Position numbers and translations under genes: made by a program | In this document: in pieces, positions 1 through 7,150 of the stretch | How positions within the stretch are numbered: position 1 is the stretch's first letter | Layout: the number at the start of each line of letters is the position of its first letter | Assembly: GCF_000730645.1 (NCBI RefSeq) | Contig: NZ_BBIU01000035.1 | Location: 1 to 38,616 of the forward strand | Direction: 5' to 3' | Length of the DNA: 38,616 nt | Origin: Pseudomonas parafulva NBRC 16636 = DSM 17004 | Lineage (GTDB): Bacteria; Pseudomonadota; Gammaproteobacteria; Pseudomonadales; Pseudomonadaceae | Notes under the pieces: model-generated | Database searches by the model: none | What the model saw: only the letters and a program-made list of their open reading frames with translations | Told to the model about the DNA's origin: nothing

Positions 1-200
1 CGCAACTTTACAGCCTGGTCGAGACGGCCAAAGCCAACGGCCAAGAGCCCTATGCGTGGCTGCGCCACGCACTGGAACGCCTGCCGCAGGCGTCCTCAGT
101 GGAAGACTACGAAGCGCTGCTGCCGTGGAATTGCACACCTCAAATACATAGCTGAGTGCTCTGCCCACCGTTGGTTAGGTGGGATTCATGGAGCGCTTAC
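1..200 (+). mobile_element. Right end of an IS66-family insertion sequence
   Basis: The window opens inside an insertion sequence. The last 51 codons of an IS66-type transposase are followed by about 45 noncoding bases ending in CGCTTAC at 194-200. Read inward, this end begins GTAAGCG, the start typical of IS66-family terminal inverted repeats. The base after 200 should begin the target duplication (8 bp in this family, here ACAAGAAC at 201-208), but the left end lies outside the window, so this cannot be confirmed. The element sits 16 bp from the stop codon of the next gene and does not interrupt it. Confidence 0.8.
3..155 (+). CDS. IS66-family transposase (TnpC), C-terminal 50 residues only
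   Basis: Partial gene cut by the window start. The open frame from base 3 to the TGA at 153-155 encodes the IS66 C-terminal element: LYSLVETAKANGQEPYAW, then a helix with RHALERLP, then EDYEALLPWNC. This is the conserved tail after the DDE catalytic core of IS66 transposases, which move the element by cutting and joining DNA at its inverted repeats. The catalytic residues are upstream of the window, so intactness cannot be judged. The family assignment is firm because this tail is highly conserved; the exact element is not identified. Confidence 0.85.
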   Translation, partial: QLYSLVETAKANGQEPYAWLRHALERLPQASSVEDYEALLPWNCTPQIHS

Positions 201-215
201 ACAAGAACAACGCCT

Positions 216-1109
216 TCAATGTCTACGAGCATAGTTAGAAAAAGCATAAGCAAATAATGGCTGCAGTGACTCCATAGGTGCCGACGCAGCTTCTATAAGA
301 GCAGTAGCCATTCTTGTGAATTCCTCGGAGTCATCGTTGGTTAACTCCGGATGATTATCCCCACTTTCCTCATGCCAATAAGTCGCCGGAGTAGTTATTG
401 AAGCGATATCTTCAAACCTCTTAGCAACATGCTTAAGCACAAAAGTTGGATAAGCAACGATCGCATGTTCCGGCGAAAACGTATATAGATTCTCTTCATC
501 TGCAAGATAGGCAGCCACCAGCCTTGCCAAACCCTGGCGTTCCAATGAGTGCTTTTCAAAAAATGTGGTTGGCTTGGGATCGGCAAAACCACATACTTGA
601 TAATTATGATATTCCCGAGCTCGCATCAACCACTCAGTGGGATAAAGACCATCAATTTCTTGAGAAAGCAATCGGGAATTTGGAAAGTTCTTCTCTAGTA
701 AATACAGTACTGAACCGTGCGATCCAGATAAATTTTTCTTAGTAGCTTGCGGGTCACCTGTGCATGCGCGCTTATCCGGAAATTTAGTAAAGACTGCACC
801 AGGCACGGTGCGTATCCAACCCAATTTCTTTCCGACAGATACGTACGCCACCCCCTCCAGAGCCAACAATGATCTTACGAGATAAAATACGGAATAGTAT
901 AACTTTACCGCACTCCAAGACCATGTTTTTCGACTAATCCCAGATATTGCCTCTATGTAAGTAACTATGCCAGAGCGATAATATTTCGAGGCATCATTCT
1001 TCAGAATTTCCGACAGTTCCAGTGCCTCCACATCCGAAAGTGGATGTGTGTGATCTGGGACTATTTCAAGCCTTCGGTTTAAATATGCATTCACTCCATG
1101 CTCGCTCAT
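216..1109 (-). CDS. Hypothetical protein with HEPN-like features, partner of the DGQHR gene
   Basis: I do not recognise this 297-residue protein as a named family. Residues ~65-90 (SAVKLYYSVFYLVRSLLAL) match the helix seen in HEPN-type proteins, where a YYA(V/I)F..aR.LL pattern is usual. Around residue 170 the stretch MRAREYHNYQ contains R-x4-H, the form of the HEPN ribonuclease motif (Rx4-6H). No signal peptide or membrane segment is seen. The ATG lies 2 bp after the stop of the upstream DGQHR gene, so the two are almost certainly co-translated. Codon use is AT-rich compared with the rest of the window, consistent with island DNA. A role as an RNase effector is inference from two motif-like patterns; it could equally be a structural partner. 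The 3' end is intact, stopping 16 bp before the IS66 element. Confidence 0.6.
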   Translation of the reverse strand: MSEHGVNAYLNRRLEIVPDHTHPLSDVEALELSEILKNDASKYYRSGIVTYIEAISGISRKTWSWSAVKLYYSVFYLVRSLLALEGVAYVSVGKKLGWIRTVPGAVFTKFPDKRACTGDPQATKKNLSGSHGSVLYLLEKNFPNSRLLSQEIDGLYPTEWLMRAREYHNYQVCGFADPKPTTFFEKHSLERQGLARLVAAYLADEENLYTFSPEHAIVAYPTFVLKHVAKRFEDIASITTPATYWHEESGDNHPELTNDDSEEFTRMATALIEAASAPMESLQPLFAYAFSNYARRH

Positions 1110-1111
1110 AA

Positions 1112-2149
1112 TTAAATCTTTACCTTCCCACCTTTTGCCACTGGAAAGAAGTTATCAAGCAATGATTTAAAAACCACATTAGGTGCTTCTTTGCCCTGTA
1201 GCCCCTTGACTTCCTCCTGAAGTATCAACGCATCTTTGCTCAACTTCAATGCACTCTGCATGTGTTCCTTGGTGAAGTTGTAATCTGAGCTCGCGCAGTA
1301 TGGAACTACACGCTTAGCCAAAAACTCCATTGCACCTGTGAATCCAGACGCATACATAAAAGCATTGGTTTTTTCTTGCCAGACTTCCCCGTAAGCCTTG
1401 GAGATTACAATAAAATAGTTTTTTATAATGTCTTTTTGTTGCTCAAAGCTTTCGATACCTATTTGTTCAAACGGTCCTTTCTCTTCAACTAACGGTTTAA
1501 TAGCCCCAACGGCAGATGATAGAGCAATCCCGCCACGCCGACGTGGAGAACCGGGGGTTTTAATCTCTTCAAAGTATGGAGAGTCCTCTTCGACATTTAA
1601 AGCCTCAGCAATATCACGAGCCCGCGCAATGGTGGGATCAACTATCTCTTCATCCGCCACCATATACAGGTCATAAACCAAGCTTCTTGGTACAGGCTTT
1701 TGCTCAGTATTAATAGACAAAAATATATTGGCACACTGCTTGGTGGTTAATCCAGTATATATTGTCACAGGCAGCTCTATGTCACCAATATGATCCTCCT
1801 CAAGCATTGCGGCCTCAATACCAGCGACGCGATGCTGGCCATCAATTAGCTGAGCTGACCTAGGTATCAATGGAATGGATATATTGGCGCCCTTAACCAA
1901 TGGAAGCTCATCTTGATTCACCCAATTCAGCACGATTGATGATGGATACGATGCCTGATGAAGAGTAAATTCTTTAATGCTTGCAATTCTTCGAGAATTT
2001 AAAAACCGCTGCACAGCCCCCGGCTCATTATCTCTACCACGGACAGACACATAGCAGATATTAATTAGATCTCGCGCTTTCAACTTAGTGACAATAAAAT
2101 CTTGCTCTAGCTGAGACACTTTAATTGCTGGACATTTTACACTTTTCAA
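1112..2149 (-). CDS. DGQHR-domain protein (DndB/ParB-Srx-like)
   Basis: The protein carries the signature LIDGQHRVAGIEAA (about residue 100 from the chosen start), which defines the DGQHR family. That family includes DndB, the regulator of phosphorothioate DNA modification, and related ParB/sulfiredoxin-fold proteins in DNA-modification and mobile-element loci. A following segment, IFLSINTEQKPVP, is also typical (INxxQxPV). No dnd or dpd modification genes are visible nearby, so the partner is the downstream HEPN-like gene. Start choice: the frame is open to a GTG at 2194, but a TTG at 2149 is preceded by AAGGA at good spacing and gives an N-terminus MKSVKCPAIKV, which fits this family, so I prefer it (345 aa). 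AT-rich like its neighbour. Function within the pair is unknown. Confidence 0.75.
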   Translation of the reverse strand: MKSVKCPAIKVSQLEQDFIVTKLKARDLINICYVSVRGRDNEPGAVQRFLNSRRIASIKEFTLHQASYPSSIVLNWVNQDELPLVKGANISIPLIPRSAQLIDGQHRVAGIEAAMLEEDHIGDIELPVTIYTGLTTKQCANIFLSINTEQKPVPRSLVYDLYMVADEEIVDPTIARARDIAEALNVEEDSPYFEEIKTPGSPRRRGGIALSSAVGAIKPLVEEKGPFEQIGIESFEQQKDIIKNYFIVISKAYGEVWQEKTNAFMYASGFTGAMEFLAKRVVPYCASSDYNFTKEHMQSALKLSKDALILQEEVKGLQGKEAPNVVFKSLLDNFFPVAKGGKVKI

Positions 2150-2533
2150 TTTTCTTTCCTTAGAGAAGGATAGTGATCCTCGGCATAATGCCACTAGACA
2201 CTCTCAGACTCCAGCTTTCTGAGGACCAACGCTAGCCCAGGATTTTTGTAAGATCAGCTGGGTTCAGTAGTTTTGATAAAATAACCCGAGACCAAGGCAG
2301 CTCTGCTGCCGCAGCCGGTCGAGGGTTGGAACGCTGGGCCTGAGCCGAACAAAGTTAACACCGATCTCAAGCCGGACTGGTGTACCTCGAAAACAGGACA
2401 CTAGCGGTACAGCACGAAGGTCCTCACCTGTAACCTACCGTTCGCTAACGTACTGATTGTCCTGTGCTTTCGCGTACTGTACCGTTTCCTCGTGTAACCC
2501 AATGAAACCTAGCGCAACGGTGTCATTGGCGAA
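2150..2533. other. Noncoding stretch between the DGQHR gene and the att-like tRNA fragment
   Basis: About 380 bases with no credible open reading frame on either strand. It must hold the promoter of the leftward DGQHR operon, but I see no convincing -35/-10 pair. CAGGACA at about 2393-2399 recurs inverted as TGTCCTG near 2458-2464. Such pairs can be integrase arm sites, but this one is weak. No integrase gene or remnant is recognisable. Confidence 0.4.
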
Positions 2534-2578
2534 CTCATAATCCTTTGGTCCACGGTTCGAGTCCGTATGGGCCCACCA
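2534..2578 (+). other. 3' fragment of tRNA-Met(CAU): island attachment-site repeat
   Basis: The 45 bases begin in the anticodon loop (CTCATAA, anticodon CAT) and run through the 3' anticodon strand, variable loop, T-arm (GGTTCGAGTCC) and acceptor strand (TGGGCCC) to the discriminator and CCA. Upstream of 2534 the sequence cannot form the 5' half of a tRNA: the opposing anticodon strand GCGAA does not pair with TCCTT and no D-arm is present. It is therefore a fragment, not a gene. A tRNA 3' end broken at the anticodon loop and followed by the natural terminator is the standard scar (distal att site) left by tyrosine-recombinase islands. The intact tRNA copy would lie left of the window. Confidence 0.8.
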
Positions 2579-2583
2579 AATCA

Positions 2584-2614
2584 AAAGCCGCGCACTGCGC
2601 GGCTTTCTGTTTTC
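2584..2614 (+). terminator. Rho-independent terminator behind the tRNA-Met 3' end
   Basis: A perfect 10-bp inverted repeat (AAAGCCGCGC, loop ACT, GCGCGGCTTT) is followed by a T-rich tract. Its position 5 bp after the CCA end shows that this is the native downstream context of the tRNA gene, so chromosome backbone resumes here. Confidence 0.85.
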
Positions 2615-2699
2615 TAGAGTTTTGGCCTCATAACACCCAGCAGCAACCCTGATCAGCGACGCTCACCAACCTCGAAATCCCGCCTTGAGCATTAGACAG

Positions 2700-2762
2700 T
2701 GAGCCAAATAGCAGGCACTATCGGCTCACCATATGAGCCGAATAGGCTCCCTAATCGGCTCA
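2700..2762 (+). promoter_or_regulatory. Two tandem 29-bp palindromes at the 5' end of the Fic gene
   Basis: Two near-identical dyads lie at 2700-2728 and 2734-2762, 34 bp centre to centre. Each has the form TGAGCC(A/G)AATAG, 5 bases, then CTA(A)TCGGCTCA, so the arms are complementary over about 12 bases. The tandem arrangement just before the Fic coding region looks like a pair of operator sites. The Fic protein ends in a winged-helix-like domain, so autoregulation is the simplest inference. Confidence 0.65.
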
Positions 2763-2777
2763 CAGACGAACGCCCTT

Positions 2778-3899
2778 ATGAATGACCCGCTCTGGATCTG
2801 GCAGCAGACAGACTGGCCGCACTTCAGCTGGCAAGCCGACGCACTTGCCCCGCTGCTGCGCGCGTGCGGTCAGGCTCAGGGACGTTTGTTGGGGATGCTC
2901 GGCGCGGTAGGCACTGATACCGAAGTGCAGAGCAGCCTAGATGCCATGCTGCAGAACATCGTCACCTCATCAGCCATTGAGGGAGAGCAGCTGAATGTCG
3001 GCTCCGTGCGTTCGTCACTGGCGCGGCGCTTGGGGCTGAACGAAGAAGGCCGCATTACCCCACGCTCCGAAGGGCTGGCAGAACTGCTGCTCGATGCTAC
3101 CCGCGCACATCAAGAACCACTTGACGACCAGCGACTCTTCACCTGGCACCGTTGGTTATTTCCCAGCGGTGACCAAATGCTGGCCAGACCATTACAAATC
3201 GGTTCACTGCGCGGTGATGAGGCTATGCAAGTGGTTTCCGGTCGCATCGACCATCCGACCGTGCATTTCGAAGCACCTCCGCGAGCAGGACTGGAAGCCC
3301 TGCTGGCAGCATTTCTCGCTTGGTTCGAGAGCAGCCGAAGCGATGCCAGCCTCGATCCGTTTCTGCGTGCCGGCATCGCCCATTTCTGGTTCGTTACGCT
3401 GCACCCTTTCGATGACGGCAATGGCCGCCTCACCCGTGCCATTACCGACCTCGCACTGGCTCAGGGCGAGCAAATGACTATCCGCTTTTATGCGATGTCC
3501 TCGAGCATGCTCGACGACCGCGCCGGTTACTACAGCATCCTCGAAACCAGCCAGAAAGGTGGGCTGGATATCACCGGCTGGCTGCAGTGGTTTCTCGTAA
3601 CCTTACTCAACAGCCTGGAGCAGGCCCTCGCCCGTATCGAACGCGTAGTGGTGAAGGCGCGCTTCTGGCAGGCACACCGCAGCCAAATCCTATCGGCAGA
3701 GCAAATCAAAGTGCTTAACCGTTTACTCGATGGTGGAGAACGGGGTTTCGAAAACGGTATCAGCGCAGCCCAGTACCAAGCCGTGGCCAAGGTTTCCAAA
3801 GCAACGGCGACTCGCCATTTGAGCGATCTGCTGGAAAAAGGCTGCATTGAGCGGCTGCCCGGTGGCGGGCGAAGCACCCGTTACAAGATCGCCCACTGA
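2778..3899 (+). CDS. Fic family protein with C-terminal winged helix-turn-helix
   Basis: Fic enzymes transfer AMP (or other nucleotide moieties) from ATP to hydroxyl side chains of target proteins. The active-site loop HPFDDGNGRLTR is complete, with the catalytic His at residue 209 from this start. An N-terminal SSAIEG matches the inhibitory (S/T)xxxE(G/N) helix, so the enzyme is probably autoinhibited (class II layout). The N-terminus WIWQQTDWPHF is the DUF4172-type domain that precedes Fic. The last ~60 residues (AKVSKATATRHLSDLLEKG) look like a winged helix. The frame is open from an ATG at 2733, but that start would place coding sequence over the second palindrome. The ATG at 2778 begins directly at the conserved domain and is preferred; neither start has a strong ribosome binding site. 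The target protein is unknown. Confidence 0.85.
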   Translation: MNDPLWIWQQTDWPHFSWQADALAPLLRACGQAQGRLLGMLGAVGTDTEVQSSLDAMLQNIVTSSAIEGEQLNVGSVRSSLARRLGLNEEGRITPRSEGLAELLLDATRAHQEPLDDQRLFTWHRWLFPSGDQMLARPLQIGSLRGDEAMQVVSGRIDHPTVHFEAPPRAGLEALLAAFLAWFESSRSDASLDPFLRAGIAHFWFVTLHPFDDGNGRLTRAITDLALAQGEQMTIRFYAMSSSMLDDRAGYYSILETSQKGGLDITGWLQWFLVTLLNSLEQALARIERVVVKARFWQAHRSQILSAEQIKVLNRLLDGGERGFENGISAAQYQAVAKVSKATATRHLSDLLEKGCIERLPGGGRSTRYKIAH

Positions 3900-4005
3900 A
3901 CACCTAATCCGGTCCCTAGTGCGCCATAGCACAATGAAACGCTGACCCCGCTTGCCCCGCCAGCTACCCGGTCACTACGCTACGCCAAAACCCCAGAGGC
4001 TCACC

Positions 4006-4467
4006 ATGCCAGACTCCCGCCCCTTTATGCTGGACGAAATCGACCGCCAGCTCATCGCCCTGCTGCAGCTCAATGCCCGCGAAAGCGTCGCCACCCTCGC
4101 CCGCCACCTGGGCATCGCCCGTACCACCGTGAATTCGCGGCTGGAGCGGCTGGAGAAGAACAAGGTCATCACCGGCTATGGCGTGCGCCTGGGGCAGCGG
4201 GTGATGGGCGGGGGGCTGCAGGCCTATGTGGGCATCAAGGTACAACCGCGCTCGGGCAAGGACGTGGTCAAGCGCCTGAGTGCCATGGCCCAGATTCAGC
4301 AGCTGTGTGCAGTGAGCGGTGAATTCGATTACGTGGCTTGGCTGCAGACCGATTCGCCTGAGCAGCTAGACCAGTTGCTTGACCAGATCGGCAGCCTGGA
4401 CGGGGTGGAGAAAACCACCACGTCGATCATTCTCAGCAGCAAGGTCGAGCGCGGGCAGCCGGTTTAA
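4006..4467 (+). CDS. Lrp/AsnC-family transcriptional regulator
   Basis: A 153-residue DNA-binding regulator of the feast/famine family. An N-terminal helix-turn-helix (DEIDRQLIALLQLNAR, then LARHLGIARTTVNSRLERLE) is followed by the RAM ligand-binding domain (AYVGIKVQP..., VSGEFDYVAWLQ). The frame extends upstream, but the ATG at 4006 has AGAGG in front and gives the usual family length. It sits 192 bp before davB on the same strand. Lrp/AsnC proteins often control adjacent amino-acid catabolic genes, so it probably responds to lysine or a derivative and regulates davBA; this is inference from position. Confidence 0.88.
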   Translation: MPDSRPFMLDEIDRQLIALLQLNARESVATLARHLGIARTTVNSRLERLEKNKVITGYGVRLGQRVMGGGLQAYVGIKVQPRSGKDVVKRLSAMAQIQQLCAVSGEFDYVAWLQTDSPEQLDQLLDQIGSLDGVEKTTTSIILSSKVERGQPV

Positions 4468-4564
4468 CCCGCTCGCTGGCGCTGCTTCAGAACGTGATCG
4501 TCAAACTCTATGAATAATTCGCTATTTCGACGAAAACAAAGACAAAAAGACAACACTCTGCAAC

Positions 4565-4593
4565 TTAATAACGACCACCCCACCTCCTAGAAT
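4565..4593 (+). promoter_or_regulatory. Candidate sigma-70 promoter for davB
   Basis: TTAATA (4565-4570) and TAGAAT (4588-4593) are separated by 17 bases, 67 bp upstream of the davB ATG. The -10 matches consensus at 5 of 6 positions and the -35 at 4 of 6. The flanking AT-rich stretch at 4500-4570 could hold binding sites for the adjacent Lrp-type regulator. Prediction only. Confidence 0.4.
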
Positions 4594-4659
4594 GACCTCC
4601 AGCCTCCCCTATACTCAGGCTTCGCCCCCACGCGCAGCCGCTCTGGCAAGGTCCACTTC

Positions 4660-6342
4660 ATGAACAAGAAAAACCGCCACCCCGCCGACGGCAAACAACC
4701 CGTCACCATCTTCGGCCCGGACTTTCCGTTCGCTTTCGATGACTGGCTGGAGCACCCTGCGGGCCTGGGCAGCATTCCGCCTGAGCGTCACGGCGAAGAA
4801 GTCGCCATCATCGGCGCAGGCATCGCCGGCCTGGTAGCGGCCTACGAATTGATGAAGCTGGGCCTCAAGCCTGTGGTGTACGAGGCGTCGAAGCTGGGCG
4901 GGCGCTTGCGCTCCCAGGCGTTCAACGGCACCGACGGCATCGTCGCCGAACTGGGCGGCATGCGCTTCCCGGTATCGTCCACGGCGTTCTACCACTATGT
5001 GGACAAGCTCGGTCTGGAAACCAAGCCCTTTCCCAACCCGCTGACAGCAGCCTCAGGCAGCACCGTGATCGACCTGGAAGGCCAGACCTACTACGCCGAA
5101 AGCGTTGCCGACCTGCCCAAACTGTTTCACGAAGTGGCAGATGCCTGGGCCGATGCGCTGGAGAGCGGGGCCCAGTTCGCCGACATTCAGCAGGCTATCC
5201 GCGACCGCGATGTGCCGCGCCTGAAAGCGCTGTGGAACAAACTGGTGCCACTGTGGGATGACCGCACGTTCTACGACTTTGTCGCCACCTCACGCTCGTT
5301 TGCCAAACTGAGCTTCCTGCACCGCGAGGTGTTCGGGCAGGTGGGCTTTGGCACCGGGGGGTGGGACTCTGACTTCCCCAACTCGATGCTGGAAATTTTC
5401 CGCGTGGTGATGACCAACTGCGACGACCACCAGCACCTGATCGTGGGCGGCGTGGAGCAAGTCCCCCAAGGCATCTGGCGCCATCAGCCAGAGCAATGTG
5501 CGCACTGGCCACAGGGCACCAGCCTGAGTTCACTGCATGGCGGTGCACCGAGCACCGGGGTCAGGCGCATCGCCAGGGCGGCCGACGGGCGCCTGGCGGT
5601 CACCGACACCTGGGGAGGCACGCGCCACTATGGCGCGGTCCTTACCACCTGCCAGACCTGGCTGCTGACCACCCAGATCGACTGCGAAGAGTCGCTGTTT
5701 TCGCAGAAGATGTGGATGGCCCTGGACCGCACCCGCTACATGCAGTCTTCGAAGACCTTTGTCATGGTCGATCGGCCGTTCTGGAAGGACAAGGACCCGG
5801 AAACCGGTCGTGACCTGCTGAGCATGACCCTGACCGACCGCCTGACCCGGGGTACCTACCTGTTCGACAACGGTGATGACAAACCGGGGGTGATCTGCCT
5901 GTCCTACGCCTGGATGAGCGACGCCTTGAAAATGCTGCCGCACCCTGTGGAAAAACGCGTGCAGCTGGCGCTCGATGCGTTGAAGAAGATCTACCCGAAA
6001 ACAGACATTGCCGGCCATATCATCGGCGACCCGATCACCATCTCGTGGGAAGCCGACCCGTACTTCCTCGGCGCCTTCAAGGGTGCACTGCCGGGCCACT
6101 ACCGTTACAACCAGCGCATGTATGCGCACTTCATGCAACAGCACCTGCCCGCCGAGCAGCGCGGCATCTTCATTGCCGGCGACGACGTGTCGTGGACACC
6201 GGCCTGGGTGGAGGGCGCCGTGCAGACGTCGCTGAATGCGGTATGGGGTATCATCAACCACTTCGGTGGCAGCACCCACCCCGACAACCCCGGCCCGGGC
6301 GATGTGTTCGACGAGATCGGCCCCATCGCCCTGGCCGACTGA
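4660..6342 (+). CDS. davB: L-lysine 2-monooxygenase (flavin amine-oxidase fold)
   Basis: A 560-residue FAD enzyme. It has the dinucleotide-binding motif GAGIAG at residues 52-57 (AIIGAGIAGLVAAYEL), an acidic residue ending the second strand (VVYEAS, E75) and the GGR segment LGGRLRS. The C-terminus has FIAGDDVSWTPAWVEGA, the second FAD-contact segment of amine oxidases. Length and the adjacent amidase identify it as lysine 2-monooxygenase, which oxidatively decarboxylates L-lysine to 5-aminovaleramide. The family also includes tryptophan 2-monooxygenase; the lysine assignment rests on the davA neighbour and the P. putida gene order. The start has AAGGT upstream. davA begins 13 bp downstream, so they form one transcription unit. 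This is the entry step of the 5-aminovalerate route; the later genes davT and davD are not here. Confidence 0.92.
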   Translation: MNKKNRHPADGKQPVTIFGPDFPFAFDDWLEHPAGLGSIPPERHGEEVAIIGAGIAGLVAAYELMKLGLKPVVYEASKLGGRLRSQAFNGTDGIVAELGGMRFPVSSTAFYHYVDKLGLETKPFPNPLTAASGSTVIDLEGQTYYAESVADLPKLFHEVADAWADALESGAQFADIQQAIRDRDVPRLKALWNKLVPLWDDRTFYDFVATSRSFAKLSFLHREVFGQVGFGTGGWDSDFPNSMLEIFRVVMTNCDDHQHLIVGGVEQVPQGIWRHQPEQCAHWPQGTSLSSLHGGAPSTGVRRIARAADGRLAVTDTWGGTRHYGAVLTTCQTWLLTTQIDCEESLFSQKMWMALDRTRYMQSSKTFVMVDRPFWKDKDPETGRDLLSMTLTDRLTRGTYLFDNGDDKPGVICLSYAWMSDALKMLPHPVEKRVQLALDALKKIYPKTDIAGHIIGDPITISWEADPYFLGAFKGALPGHYRYNQRMYAHFMQQHLPAEQRGIFIAGDDVSWTPAWVEGAVQTSLNAVWGIINHFGGSTHPDNPGPGDVFDEIGPIALAD

Positions 6343-6355
6343 CCCAGGAGGCGCC

Positions 6356-7150
6356 ATGCACATCGCGCTGTTCCAAGGCACGCCCAGGCCGCTGGATGTG
6401 CCCGGCAACCTGCAGCGCCTGCGTCAGCAGGCCAGGCTGGCTGCCGAACAGGGCGCCGGCCTGCTGGTGTGCCCGGAAATGTTCCTCACCGGCTACAACA
6501 TCGGCGCCGCGCAGGTGCAGCGCCTGGCCGAGACCGAGGATGGCCCGTCGGCCATGCACGTGGTCGAGATCGCCCAGGCGTATCGCATCGCCATTGCCTA
6601 CGGCTACCCGGAGCGGGGGGATGACGGGGCGGTCTACAACAGCGTGCAGCTGGTCGACGCCCAGGGTCGAAGCCTGAGCAACTACCGCAAAACCCACCTC
6701 TTCGGCGAACTTGACCGGGCCATGTTCAGCCAGGGGCCCGACCACTTTCCGGTTGTCGAGCTAAACGGCTGGAAGGTCGGCCTGCTGATCTGCTACGACA
6801 TCGAGTTCCCGGAAAACGCACGCCGGCTGGCGCTGAGCGGTGCCGAGCTGATCCTGGTGCCCACGGCCAACATGGCACCTTACGATTTCACCTGCCAGGT
6901 CACCGTGCGCGCCCGGGCGCAGGAAAACCAGTGTTACCTGGTCTATGCCAACTACTGTGGCTCGGAGGGCGACATTCACTACTGCGGGCAGAGCAGCATC
7001 GTTGCGCCGGACGGCAGCCTGCTGGCCATGGCCGGCCACGACGAGGGCCTGCTGACAGCGCAGCTGGAATATGACCGGCTGATCCAGGGGCGTGAAGCGT
7101 TCCCCTACCTGCGTGACCTGCGCCAGGAGCTGCACCGGCGCCATGCCTGA
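6356..7150 (+). CDS. davA: 5-aminovaleramide amidohydrolase (nitrilase superfamily)
   Basis: A 264-residue carbon-nitrogen hydrolase that hydrolyses 5-aminovaleramide to 5-aminovalerate and ammonia, the step after DavB. The catalytic triad of the nitrilase superfamily is complete: E41 in LLVCPEMFLTGYN, K112 in NYRKTHLFGE and C146 in GLLICYDIEFPE. The ATG at 6356 follows an excellent AGGAGG site; longer upstream frames overlap davB and are rejected. Its last 8 bases overlap the pqqF start, so translation of pqqF is probably coupled to it. The substrate is assigned from pairing with davB; the fold alone would not settle it. Confidence 0.92.
   Translation: MHIALFQGTPRPLDVPGNLQRLRQQARLAAEQGAGLLVCPEMFLTGYNIGAAQVQRLAETEDGPSAMHVVEIAQAYRIAIAYGYPERGDDGAVYNSVQLVDAQGRSLSNYRKTHLFGELDRAMFSQGPDHFPVVELNGWKVGLLICYDIEFPENARRLALSGAELILVPTANMAPYDFTCQVTVRARAQENQCYLVYANYCGSEGDIHYCGQSSIVAPDGSLLAMAGHDEGLLTAQLEYDRLIQGREAFPYLRDLRQELHRRHA

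Noticed and set aside
2500..2578. Intact tRNA-Met gene
   Set aside because: Only the 3' half is tRNA-like; the upstream bases do not form acceptor, D or anticodon 5' strands.
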